47,106 bases of DNA, taken from assembly GCA_036555065.1 (NCBI GenBank), contig DATBLZ010000015.1, positions 1 to 47,106 of the forward strand. The letters run 5' to 3'. A model generated the notes under the pieces. That model made no database searches, was not told the DNA's origin, and worked only from the letters and a program-made list of their open reading frames with translations. This document shows positions 1 to 7,286 of the stretch, piece after piece. Each line of letters opens with the position of its first letter. Positions within the stretch are counted from its first letter, which is position 1. Position numbers and translations under genes: made by a program. Source of the DNA: DATBLZ01 sp036555065 (GTDB lineage Bacteria; Pseudomonadota; Gammaproteobacteria; Steroidobacterales; Rariloculaceae).

Positions 1-326
1 ACGATGCCGCGATAGAACGCGAGCTCTTCTTCTTGAGCTTGGATCTTGGCCTGCAGCTCGTCGAGCGTTGTTTCGATGCGCGCGTACGTTTCGCGGTCGA
101 TGTCCTCCGTCGTCTCGAATATCGCCTCTTGGCGCTGCAAGTCTTCGATTGTGCCGTCACGCGCGGCCACGAGCTCCTCGAGTGCTCGGACCTCACGTTG
201 CGCATCGAGAATCGCGTATCCGGCCCGATAGCGCCCGAGCTCGAAGCTCAAGTAGAGCGCCGCGGCGAGCAGCGCCGCGCCGACGACGCTGGCAAGGATC
301 GCGTGTGTGCGCCGATAGGCGGTCAT
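1..326 (-). CDS. Membrane-anchored coiled-coil protein, DUF6776-like (3' end cut by window edge)
   Basis: The reading frame is open from an ATG at 326 to the window edge, giving 108 codons. Residues 1-8 are short and basic (MTAYRRTH), followed by a hydrophobic helix at about 9-30. After that comes a long Glu/Gln/Leu/Arg-rich stretch (for example VRALEELVAARDGTIEDLQ) with heptad spacing, typical of a coiled coil in the periplasm anchored by one N-terminal membrane segment. This shape fits the DUF6776 family of proteobacterial membrane proteins, but that name is from memory and the C-terminal half is missing. It reads in the same direction as rppH, about 70 bp downstream of it. No clear Shine-Dalgarno site is visible. 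Function is unknown. Confidence 0.75.
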   Translation of the reverse strand, partial: MTAYRRTHAILASVVGAALLAAALYLSFELGRYRAGYAILDAQREVRALEELVAARDGTIEDLQRQEAIFETTEDIDRETYARIETTLDELQAKIQAQEEELAFYRGI

Positions 327-396
327 AAGCGCAATTCTGCCAGCACTGCGGGACGGCGACCAAGATCGAGTTCACGCCCCAGAGCGACCGGAGCTC

Positions 397-933
397 TCAT
401 GGCCCTGCTTGCCAGCCCCGCGGCCACCAAGCCGGTTGCGGCGGCGGGCCGGACTCCGGGAAAGCCAACGGGCCGAGCTCCGTGAGGGCCGCCACGTATA
501 CGCGCCGTTTGAAATAGATGACCTCCTTCACGGGGCGCCAGTAGTCGACCCAGCGATGCCGGTCGAACTCCGGTTCAGCGCTCCGGTCGAAGCGCACCTT
601 CGCGGGATCCCCCTTGAGATGCAGCAAGAACCAACGCTGCTTTTGGCCGATGCAGAGGGGCAATCGCTGCCGTTGAACGTATTTCTCGGGCAACCGATAA
701 CGCAACCAATCGCGCGTGACGCCGACGAACTCGACGTCTTCCGGCAGCAAGCCGATCTCCTCGCCGAGCTCGCGGTACATTGCCGCTTCGACGGCTTCGT
801 CCTGACGAACGCCGCCTTGCGGAAACTGCCACCCCGTGCGGCCGCGCCGCCCGGCAATGAGCACTAGGCCGCCACCATCCGTGAGGATGATTCCGACGTT
901 GGCGCGAAACCCTTCTGCGTCGATGAAATCCAT
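397..933 (-). CDS. rppH: RNA pyrophosphohydrolase (Nudix)
   Basis: 178 residues, close to E. coli RppH (176). It removes pyrophosphate from the 5' end of triphosphorylated mRNA, which exposes the transcript to RNase E decay. The N-terminus has the family pattern RANVGIIL, and the Nudix box is complete at about residues 40-62 (GGVRQDEAVEAAMYRELGEE, then IGL) with all metal-binding glutamates. The conserved YRLPEKYVQR and GQKQRWFLL segments, which are specific to RppH among Nudix enzymes, are present. The C-terminal 20 residues are Pro/Trp-rich and look variable. The gene starts 5 bp after the tyrA stop on the same strand, so the two are probably cotranscribed. Confidence 0.96.
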   Translation of the reverse strand: MDFIDAEGFRANVGIILTDGGGLVLIAGRRGRTGWQFPQGGVRQDEAVEAAMYRELGEEIGLLPEDVEFVGVTRDWLRYRLPEKYVQRQRLPLCIGQKQRWFLLHLKGDPAKVRFDRSAEPEFDRHRWVDYWRPVKEVIYFKRRVYVAALTELGPLAFPESGPPPQPAWWPRGWQAGP

Positions 934-938
934 GCCCG

Positions 939-2027
939 TTAGCGCGCCGTCTCCAGATACCGACGGCCGGCCTCCATGAGCTCGACGAACCCGGCCTCGT
1001 CGCTTTCCTTGACGAGCTTCTGAATCCGTTCCGTTGCGGCACGCAATGCTTCGAGCGAGGTGCTGCCGTAATCGTTGAGCGCCTGGATCTCGAAGTATAG
1101 ATGCGGGTTCTCTCTGGCTACGAGGCTCGCGACGTTGAGCTGGGCGTCGAACGTCGTGCTCGACATCTTCTTGAGTCGTGGAACGAGCTCATGGCTGCCC
1201 GCTAATGCCGTGAAGAACGCGAGATTCAGCGCGTGCGAAAGGCCGAGCACGAACGCCATGAGGCGGTCGTGCTCCTCGAGCGACATCTCCGTGAGCTCCG
1301 CCATCGTCGAGGCGAAGAGACCGCGCGCCGCTGCCGTCGCCCCGGGAACGCCGAGGTCGACGAAAATGACGTGACGCCCGGACAGAAGCTCCGTATCGGG
1401 CCCAAACATCGGGTGAATCGACGTCACGCGGCACCCCGCCGCGACGAGCCGCGTCAAGGCGCTCCTAAGCGGTGTCTTCAGCGAGCCGATATCGGCGATC
1501 AAACCCTTCGGCCGTCGTTCGGCGAGCGCCTCGAGCACGTCGGCCGTCGTCTTGATCGGCGTCGCTACGATGATGATGTCCTGAGTCAGCGGATTCGTGC
1601 GCCAGTCGCCGACGTTCCTGAGGCCCTCGCGCGACGGTGCGGGGTCGGCGATCTCGACGTCGAAGCCTTGCGAGCTCAAGAAGCGTCCAAACCACGCGCC
1701 CATCTTGCCGGCGCCGCCGATGATGAGCACGCGCTTGCCCGCACCGCCCGTCTGCGCAGCCACGCGCGTGCGCTCCTGATGGGTCAGAGACGCACGGATC
1801 AACAATTGCATTACACCCTCGGCAAGCTCGGTCTCGAGACCGAGCGCCTGGGCCTGCTCGCGCGCACCTTTCAACACCTCTCGCTCGCGCTCATAATCGC
1901 GCGTCGGGACGGCGTTGCGGATCTTGTGGGCGCCGATTTCGGCGACAATCCGCTGACGATTGGCAACGAGCGCGATGAGCTCGCGATCGGCTTGCGTCAG
2001 ACGATCGCGCAATTGTTCGAGTGTCAT
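939..2027 (-). CDS. tyrA: Bifunctional chorismate mutase / prephenate dehydrogenase (T-protein)
   Basis: 362 residues (E. coli TyrA is 373). It makes prephenate from chorismate and oxidises it with NAD to 4-hydroxyphenylpyruvate on the route to tyrosine. Residues about 1-90 are an AroQ-type chorismate mutase (LEQLRDRLTQADRELIALVA, HKIRNAVPTRDYERE). From about 97 comes the dehydrogenase: Rossmann motif GGAGKMG, then ATPIKTT, DIGSLKTP and SIHPMFGPD. This fusion order is the gammaproteobacterial T-protein arrangement. It starts at ATG 2027 and diverges from fghA with only 62 bp between them, so both promoters must lie in that short gap. Feedback control by tyrosine is expected from the family but cannot be read here. 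Confidence 0.96.
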   Translation of the reverse strand: MTLEQLRDRLTQADRELIALVANRQRIVAEIGAHKIRNAVPTRDYEREREVLKGAREQAQALGLETELAEGVMQLLIRASLTHQERTRVAAQTGGAGKRVLIIGGAGKMGAWFGRFLSSQGFDVEIADPAPSREGLRNVGDWRTNPLTQDIIIVATPIKTTADVLEALAERRPKGLIADIGSLKTPLRSALTRLVAAGCRVTSIHPMFGPDTELLSGRHVIFVDLGVPGATAAARGLFASTMAELTEMSLEEHDRLMAFVLGLSHALNLAFFTALAGSHELVPRLKKMSSTTFDAQLNVASLVARENPHLYFEIQALNDYGSTSLEALRAATERIQKLVKESDEAGFVELMEAGRRYLETAR

Positions 2028-2089
2028 AAGAGTCTCCGTGGAAGCGGGTTGTACTCGGGTCGCAACCCCGGTGCAAGGAGAGTTGGAGC

Positions 2090-2938
2090 ATGAGCGTCGA
2101 GTTGGTCAGCGAATCGCGTGCCTTCGAGGGCCGGCAACGCACCTATCGCCACCGGTCCGACGTCTGCGCATGCACGATGCAGTTCGCCGTGTTCCTGCCG
2201 CCGCGCGCCGAGAAGGCGCGTGTCCCGGCACTCTACTGGCTCTCCGGTCTCACGTGCACCGAGGAGAACTTCAGCGTCAAGTCCGGAGCGCAGCGCTACG
2301 CGGCCGAGCTCGGCATTGCGCTGATCGTCCCGGATACGAGCCCCCGTGGTGTCAACATCCCGGGCGAGAACGACTATATGAATGTCGGCACCGGGGCCGG
2401 CTTCTATGTCAATGCCACGCAAAAACCCTGGTCCGCCCATTACCGGATGTACGACTACGTGGCGCGCGAGCTCGTCACAGTGGTAAATGCCGACGTACCC
2501 GTCGATCCCAAACGCAAGTCGATCAGTGGGCATTCGATGGGCGGACACGGCGCATTGATAGTGGGACTGCGCAACGCTGCGGAATACCGTTCGATCTCGG
2601 CGTTCGCGCCGATCAGCTCGGCGAGCAAATCCGCGTGGGGCCGGCAAGCGCTGACGGCATATCTCGGCGCGGACGAATCCACGTGGCGCGAATACGACGC
2701 CTGCGAGGTGATTCGCCGGCAGCCATCGCGTCACAGGCTCCTCGTCGATCAGGGAGGGGCCGATCCTTACCTCGAGCAGCTCAGGCCGGAGGACCTGCGC
2801 GCGGCCTGTGCCGAAGCGGGGCAGCCGCTCGAGTTTCGGGAGCGCGCCGGTTACGACCACGGCTATTATTTCGTCGGCACGTTCATCAGCGAGCACTTGC
2901 GCTTTCACGCCGATGCGCTCGGCGCGGCGACATCCTAG
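2090..2938 (+). CDS. fghA: S-formylglutathione hydrolase
   Basis: 282 residues, the normal family length. It hydrolyses S-formylglutathione to formate and glutathione in the last step of glutathione-dependent formaldehyde detoxification. It is an alpha/beta hydrolase of the esterase D type: YWLSGLTCTEENF near the N-terminus, nucleophile serine in GHSMGGHGAL, catalytic Asp in DQGGADPYL and catalytic His in YDHGYYFV. A good ribosome site (AAGGAG) lies 9 bp before ATG 2090. The usual partner, class III alcohol dehydrogenase, is not next to it, so formaldehyde oxidation must be encoded elsewhere. It is followed after 5 bp by pdxH, probably in one transcript. Confidence 0.96.
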   Translation: MSVELVSESRAFEGRQRTYRHRSDVCACTMQFAVFLPPRAEKARVPALYWLSGLTCTEENFSVKSGAQRYAAELGIALIVPDTSPRGVNIPGENDYMNVGTGAGFYVNATQKPWSAHYRMYDYVARELVTVVNADVPVDPKRKSISGHSMGGHGALIVGLRNAAEYRSISAFAPISSASKSAWGRQALTAYLGADESTWREYDACEVIRRQPSRHRLLVDQGGADPYLEQLRPEDLRAACAEAGQPLEFRERAGYDHGYYFVGTFISEHLRFHADALGAATS

Positions 2939-2943
2939 TTAAG

Positions 2944-3585
2944 ATGCAGCGCCTGTCCGATCCCCTTCCCGACGACCCGCTGCCGCTCGTGCAGCAGTGG
3001 CTCACGGATGCCGAGCATACGGAAGGCGTGCGCAACCCAGGTGCGATGGCGCTTGCGACCGCGGACGGCCGAGGCCGGCCATCGGTGCGCATGGTCTTGC
3101 TCAGAGGGTTATCCAGCGAACAGGGCTTTGGCGTTTTTTACACGCATCGCGGGTCGCGCAAAGGTCGCGAGCTCGGCGCACTGCCCTGGGCGGCTGGCGC
3201 GCTCTATTGGGAGCGTCTGGGGCGTCAGTTGCGCCTCGAAGGCCCGGTGACCGTCTCGCCCGAGGCCGAGAGCGATGCGTATTTCGCGACGCGACCCGTC
3301 GGCAGCCAAATCAATGCTTGGGTCAGCGCGCAGAGCGAGCCGATTGCGGCATACGCGGAGCTGGTTTCGCGCGTCGAACGGAAGAAACAGTCGTTGACGC
3401 AAGGCGAGCGCATACCGAGACCTCCGCATTGGGGCGGCTTTCGCTTGTGGTTTGCGGCGATCGAGCTCTGGGTCGAGGGGCCCGATCGTCTCCACGAGCG
3501 CGTGCGTTACGAGCGTTCATTGCCGGCGACGCTCAACGGCGCGGTGCCGCGCGCAGCTTGGCGATACCAGCGTCTCCAACCATGA
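2944..3585 (+). CDS. pdxH: Pyridoxine/pyridoxamine 5'-phosphate oxidase
   Basis: 213 residues (E. coli PdxH 218). This FMN enzyme oxidises PNP or PMP to pyridoxal 5'-phosphate. Family landmarks are present: PSVRMVLLRG (FMN binding) near residue 50, YTHRGSRKG, LYWERLGRQLRLEG, ATRPVGSQINAW and PPHWGGFRL, and the C-terminus contains RLHERVRYER and ends in the usual RLQP. The frame is open far upstream, but ATG 2944 was chosen because it gives the family N-terminus (DPLPLVQQWLTDAE) and lies just after fghA. The last bases overlap the ATG of the next gene (ATGA), so translation of that gene is probably coupled. Confidence 0.96.
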   Translation: MQRLSDPLPDDPLPLVQQWLTDAEHTEGVRNPGAMALATADGRGRPSVRMVLLRGLSSEQGFGVFYTHRGSRKGRELGALPWAAGALYWERLGRQLRLEGPVTVSPEAESDAYFATRPVGSQINAWVSAQSEPIAAYAELVSRVERKKQSLTQGERIPRPPHWGGFRLWFAAIELWVEGPDRLHERVRYERSLPATLNGAVPRAAWRYQRLQP

Positions 3586-6227
3586 GCACGCGGCGCGCTC
3601 GCGCACGCCCGCGGCTCGAAATGCTCGGCACGCGCGCGCGGCCGCTGATCATCGCGGCTCTCGCAGCCGCGCCTACGGGCGCAATCGGCCAGATCGCCGA
3701 CATTCGGCAGGGCACCAACATCTCGATCGCGCTCGCGCCCGACGGCACGAGCCTCGCCGTCGACTTGCTCGGCGGACTCTGGACGCTTCCCGCCACGGGT
3801 GGCGGCGCCGTGGCACTCGTCCCCGCCGGCTCTGGCGTCGGCCAGCCGCGTTTCGATCGCGCCGGTAAACGCATCGTCGTTGAGCGCTGGCTCGACGGCC
3901 AATGGGACTTATGGCTCTTCGACCTCGAGACGAACGATTGGCGCGCGTTGACGACGACTCCCTACGATGAGCACGAGCCCGAGTTCTCAGCCGACATGAG
4001 CGCGGTGCTCTTTGCCGCCAACCCGACGGGATGGTTCACGCTCTGGGAACTCGATCTTGGCGACGGAGCCTCGCGGCAGCTCACCAACGAGAGCGGCCAC
4101 AGCGGCTTCCCGGCGGTTGCCGATACGGGCGAGCTCGCGTACGTGAACGTCGATCACGGAATCAGCACGCTGCGCCGCTACGACGGGCACAGCAGCGGAA
4201 CCGAGCTGTTCAGGAGCGAGCATCGGCTGAGCGCGCCGAGCTGGCGGCCCGGCGGCCGCGTCATCGCGTTCGACGAGATCGATGCGCGGGGCTTGAGCAC
4301 GCTGCGGATGCTCGTCGTCGCTGACGAGCCCGTCGTCAAGGACCTCACTTTGGCCGAGGACGTCTTTGCAGGGCGCGCCGCGTGGCGATCCCCGGGCGAA
4401 GTCATTTATGCGGCCGACGGGCAGATCTGGCGCCGCAGTATCGGCTCGGCCACACGTACGCCGCTGCACTTGTTTGCCGCCGTCGGCGTGCCCCGGACCG
4501 CAGGGCCGCCGCTCCTGGCACCGCTCGACGCCCCGGGGCCGCACCGTGCGCTCGGGATCCTCGGCGCTTCCGCGGTGCGTGCGGGTGCGCTCACGGCATT
4601 CGCGGCACTCGGCGACCTGTGGCTTGCCGAGCGGCGCAGCGTGCGTCGCCTCACCGATGATGCTGCGCTCGACGCGTTCCCGGCGCTCGCGCCAGACGGC
4701 GAAACGCTCGTGTTCGTCAGCGATCGCGGCGGCGTCATGGACCTATGGCAAATGACGCTCGATAACGGCGTCGTGAGGCAATTAACCGGCGACTCCGCGA
4801 AGCCCTTTGCGATCAGCATGGCGCCGAGCGGCACACATGTCGCGTATCTTGAGACCGACGGATTCGGACCGTGGAGCGAGGCCGCGTTGCAGGTGCTCGA
4901 CTTGAGCACTCCGTATCGCCCCACGACGATTGCGCGCGGGCTCTATGGTGCGCGCGGGCTCCGCTTCGTCGTGGCCGACGGTGCGGTCGAGATTCACCTC
5001 GAAGCGAGCCACACGCCCGCGGCGGCCCGCGAGGAGCTCACTTTCATGGCCGATGTCGGCGCCGCAACGCCGACGCCAACGGTCTCTTTGGCCCGCATCG
5101 ACGACGTCGCCCCGCAATGGACGCCGCTCGCGCCCGCGGAGGCCTACGTGGTCGAAGTGGGACGGCTCTTCGACGGCGTCCGCAACGACTACCTGCGCCA
5201 CATGGACATTCATGTCGACGGCCAGCGAATCACGGCCGTCGTCCCGCGCGGTGCGCTGCCTCATCCGAGCACGGTCATCGATGCCCGCGATGCGACCATC
5301 TATCCGGGCCTCGTCGACGTGCACGTCCGCCAGTCCGCGGCGAGCGGAGAACGTCTCGGGCGGATGTGGCTCTTGAACGGCGTTACGACCGTGCGCGAGG
5401 TCACTGACGACCTCGCGGATGCATTCGAGCGCGCGGAGTCGTGGGCGAGCGGAAGACGGTTGGGCCCGCGCCTCTTGATCGCGCCGACCGGCAGCGCCGC
5501 AGATACCGCCGCGGGGGGATTGTTCACGCTGAAAGGCGGACCGGAGCCCGCGCCGGGCTTCGGGCATGTCTTGTACGCGCAGCAACTGCCGTATGGGCTC
5601 CCGGGCCTCGCGCTGCCAGCCCCGTTGCGCGAGCTGCTGCAACCAACCGCTGGCGCCGCCTTGCCTTCCTTTCGGATCTCCTCGGGCGGCGTGACCTATC
5701 AAGACACGCTCGCGATGTTGCTCGCGTCCCAGACCCCGATCAGCACGGGCCTCGCGGCACTGTCGCCCTGGCCAAGACAGGCCTATGGAGCCAATCGCGC
5801 CTGGTCCGCGTCGCTGACGGCATTCTTCAGCCCCGGCGAGCTCGACGCGTGGATGCAGGGCGACCCAGTCGATCCGCGCGCCATCGCACCGCTTGAGGAT
5901 ACGGTCGCGCGGATCCTCCGCGGCAGCGGCCGAGTCACGATCACGAGCGACGCGCCCGCCGTGCCTTACGGGTACGGCGTCCATGCCGAGCTTGCGCTGT
6001 TGGCGTCCGCGGGCATTCCGAACGATCAAGTGCTCAGGCTCGCCTCGGCCGGCGGCGCCATTGCGCTCGGCCTCGGTCGCGAGCTCGGGACCGTCGAAGC
6101 CGGCAAGCTCGCGGACTTCGTCGTCGTCAGTGGCGATCCGCTCGCGCGCATCGCCGACTCGGCGACGATCATCGCCACCGTGCGCGGCGGCGTCTGGCTC
6201 CCGAGCACGGAGCTCTTGGAGCGCTAA
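3582..6227 (+). CDS. Exported TolB-like beta-propeller / amidohydrolase-like protein with degraded metal site
   Basis: 881 residues from ATG 3582, which overlaps the pdxH stop. A basic start and a hydrophobic stretch (PLIIAALAAAPTGAIG) look like an export signal. Residues about 40-480 carry repeated WD40-like/TolB blades (for example DKRIVVERWLDGQWDLWLFD-type and SPDG-type turns such as LAPDGETLVFVSDRGG and MAPSGTHVAYL). Residues about 520-881 resemble the amidohydrolase superfamily: FDGVRNDYLRHMDIHVDG, IYPGLVDVHV, LLNGVTTVREV, and the C-terminal GTVEAGKLADFVVVSGDPL. The first metal motif reads HVR, where active members have HxH, and I see no clear partners for the central histidines. Either the enzyme is inactive or it uses another site. 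Substrate is unknown. Confidence 0.85.
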   Translation: MSTRRARARPRLEMLGTRARPLIIAALAAAPTGAIGQIADIRQGTNISIALAPDGTSLAVDLLGGLWTLPATGGGAVALVPAGSGVGQPRFDRAGKRIVVERWLDGQWDLWLFDLETNDWRALTTTPYDEHEPEFSADMSAVLFAANPTGWFTLWELDLGDGASRQLTNESGHSGFPAVADTGELAYVNVDHGISTLRRYDGHSSGTELFRSEHRLSAPSWRPGGRVIAFDEIDARGLSTLRMLVVADEPVVKDLTLAEDVFAGRAAWRSPGEVIYAADGQIWRRSIGSATRTPLHLFAAVGVPRTAGPPLLAPLDAPGPHRALGILGASAVRAGALTAFAALGDLWLAERRSVRRLTDDAALDAFPALAPDGETLVFVSDRGGVMDLWQMTLDNGVVRQLTGDSAKPFAISMAPSGTHVAYLETDGFGPWSEAALQVLDLSTPYRPTTIARGLYGARGLRFVVADGAVEIHLEASHTPAAAREELTFMADVGAATPTPTVSLARIDDVAPQWTPLAPAEAYVVEVGRLFDGVRNDYLRHMDIHVDGQRITAVVPRGALPHPSTVIDARDATIYPGLVDVHVRQSAASGERLGRMWLLNGVTTVREVTDDLADAFERAESWASGRRLGPRLLIAPTGSAADTAAGGLFTLKGGPEPAPGFGHVLYAQQLPYGLPGLALPAPLRELLQPTAGAALPSFRISSGGVTYQDTLAMLLASQTPISTGLAALSPWPRQAYGANRAWSASLTAFFSPGELDAWMQGDPVDPRAIAPLEDTVARILRGSGRVTITSDAPAVPYGYGVHAELALLASAGIPNDQVLRLASAGGAIALGLGRELGTVEAGKLADFVVVSGDPLARIADSATIIATVRGGVWLPSTELLER

Positions 6228-6268
6228 ACTTGCGCGAGCTTTAAAAACAAAGGGTTAGTGGCTCTATA

Positions 6269-6286
6269 TCGTGTGGTTGGGCACGA
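6269..6286. repeat. Inverted repeat, candidate activator site upstream of the sigma-54 promoter
   Basis: TCGTG and CACGA form a perfect dyad with an 8-bp spacer. It lies about 110-125 bp before the sigma-54 element, the distance at which bacterial enhancer-binding proteins usually bind. A five-base half site is short and could be chance. It does not match the CbrB or NtrC consensus closely. Confidence 0.35.
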
Positions 6287-6362
6287 ATGCTCGGTAACGG
6301 CAGTGTCGGCTTTTTTTACGGACTCGCGGGGAAGCCCGAGAACGTTTCCAGCTTTCTGACGA

Positions 6363-6375
6363 TAACTGATTGATA
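6363..6375 (-). promoter_or_regulatory. Candidate IHF binding site
   Basis: Read on the minus strand the bases are TATCAATCAGTTA, a full match to the IHF consensus WATCAANNNNTTR. It sits in an AT-rich patch centred about 52 bp before the predicted start of the sigma-54 transcript, between the dyad at 6269-6286 and the -24 box. IHF bending at this position is the classic way to bring an upstream activator to a sigma-54 polymerase. Confidence 0.6.
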
Positions 6376-6394
6376 TTCTTTTATTAACGCCCTC

Positions 6395-6410
6395 TGGCAT
6401 GTGTCTTGCT
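6395..6410 (+). promoter_or_regulatory. Candidate sigma-54 (RpoN) promoter, -24/-12 type
   Basis: TGGCATG-TGTC-TTGCT matches the consensus TGGCACG-RNNN-TTGCW at all but two positions (C to T in the -24 box, R to T in the spacer). The invariant GG and GC are exactly 10 bp apart. Transcription would start near 6421. No sigma-70 promoter of similar quality is visible in this gap. The setting (IHF site just upstream, structured AT-rich sequence and a terminator downstream) supports it. Confidence 0.65.
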
Positions 6411-6420
6411 TCGACTTCGG

Positions 6421-6680
6421 GTGCCTCCACCCAGAGGCAGTGAGTGCGCAAACGACAGAAACCTATGCGATTTTCTGTAGGGTTCTGTTAAATTTGAGAT
6501 GTATTAGAAGAAGAAAAAAGAACAAGAAGAAGACACGAAGAAGACGGCTGTAGAAAAAGAAAGACAAGGTTCTTTCTCCGTGAGGATTTAGGACCAGCAG
6601 CTAGGCCGCATACTTGAAACCGTAAACTCCGATAACAAAAAGAGTCTAACCCGGCGTTCCCACCGCCGGGTTTTCTTTTT
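6421..6680 (+). ncRNA. Predicted sigma-54-dependent small RNA with Hfq-binding A-rich repeats (CrcZ-like candidate)
   Basis: The region from the predicted start to the terminator is about 260 nt, much richer in A and T than its surroundings, and has no convincing reading frame. The first bases form a hairpin (TGCCTC/GAGGCA, 6422-6439). A second stem of 11 bp with one mismatch follows (6455-6488). Then comes a purine tract (6506-6570) built of A-R-N triplets with several AAnAAnAA motifs, for example AAGAAGAA, AAAAAAGAA and AAGAACAAGAA; another (AACAAAAA) lies at 6634-6641. Such motifs bind the distal face of Hfq and are the hallmark of the RpoN-dependent CrcZ/CrcY RNAs that titrate Hfq-Crc in pseudomonads. 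Neither expression nor function is shown by sequence alone. No primary-sequence similarity to CrcZ is claimed. Confidence 0.55.
6648..6680 (+). terminator. Strong intrinsic terminator of the predicted small RNA
   Basis: AACCCGGCG and CGCCGGGTT form a perfect 9-bp stem with a 7-nt loop (TTCCCAC), followed at once by TTCTTTTT. It lies about 420 bp after the amidohydrolase-like gene and 48 bp before the adenosyltransferase start, so it fits the end of a transcript that begins inside this gap and insulates the next gene. Confidence 0.88.
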
Positions 6681-6727
6681 CTTAAGGCCGGGACAATCGT
6701 CGGTGTTTCTGCGACAGTGAGCGCGCA

Positions 6728-7282
6728 GTGGGATACCGACTCAGCAAGATCTACACGCGCACGGGCGACACGGGCACGACCGGTCTCGCCAGTGGCGAGC
6801 GCGTCGCCAAAACCGATCCGCGCATCGAAGCCTTCGGCGCAATCGACGAAACGAACAGCGCCGTCGGGATGGTGCTCGCCGAGATCGATGCCGACGATCC
6901 CGTACATCCGTGCCTGACGCGGATTCAACACGACCTTTTCGAAGTCGGCGCAGAGCTCTCGCTGCCGGGCTACCGCAAGCTCGACACGACCTATGTGGCC
7001 CGGCTCGAGACCGAGCTCGACGCCCTCAACGCGACCTTGCCGCCGCTCGAGGAATTCATTCTCCCGGGCGGCAACCGCGCAGCGGCGGCGTGTCACCTCG
7101 CCCGGACGTTTTGTCGCCGCGCCGAGCGGCGCGCCTGGGTGCTCGCGGAATCCGTCGATCTCAACCCCGAAGCGCTACGGTACTTGAACCGGCTCTCGGA
7201 CCTTCTGTTCGTCGCGGCGCGTGTGCTCGCGCGCCGCAGCGGCGGCACCGAAACGCTCTGGCAACGAAACGACCCGCACTAG
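6728..7282 (+). CDS. Corrinoid (cob(I)alamin) adenosyltransferase, PduO type
   Basis: 184 residues. It transfers the adenosyl group of ATP to cob(I)alamin to make adenosylcobalamin. The PduO-type ATP motif YTRTGDTGTTGL is at residues 9-20, followed by DETNSAVGM, EEFILPGG, LARTFCRRAERRAW and the C-terminal LNRLSDLLFVAARV. The start is GTG 6728, the only start that gives the family N-terminus (MGYRLSKIYTRTGD). The ribosome site is poor. No other cobalamin genes lie nearby, so it probably serves B12 salvage for a dependent enzyme elsewhere. It converges on ampE with a 4-bp gap. EutT- or CobA-type enzymes have different folds and are excluded. Confidence 0.94.
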   Translation: MGYRLSKIYTRTGDTGTTGLASGERVAKTDPRIEAFGAIDETNSAVGMVLAEIDADDPVHPCLTRIQHDLFEVGAELSLPGYRKLDTTYVARLETELDALNATLPPLEEFILPGGNRAAAACHLARTFCRRAERRAWVLAESVDLNPEALRYLNRLSDLLFVAARVLARRSGGTETLWQRNDPH

Positions 7283-7286
7283 GCCG

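Noticed and set aside
1960..2943. 328-codon N-terminal extension of pdxH
   Set aside because: It overlaps tyrA and all of fghA in another frame; PdxH has its normal length from ATG 2944.
4782..6029. 415-residue minus-strand frame inside the amidohydrolase-like gene
   Set aside because: Arg/Gly/Ala-rich shadow sequence; the plus-strand gene has recognisable family motifs throughout.
6488..7096. 202-residue minus-strand frame across the predicted RNA and adenosyltransferase
   Set aside because: Most of it mirrors the adenosyltransferase gene, and its C-terminus is a Phe/Leu/Ser run created by the purine tract.
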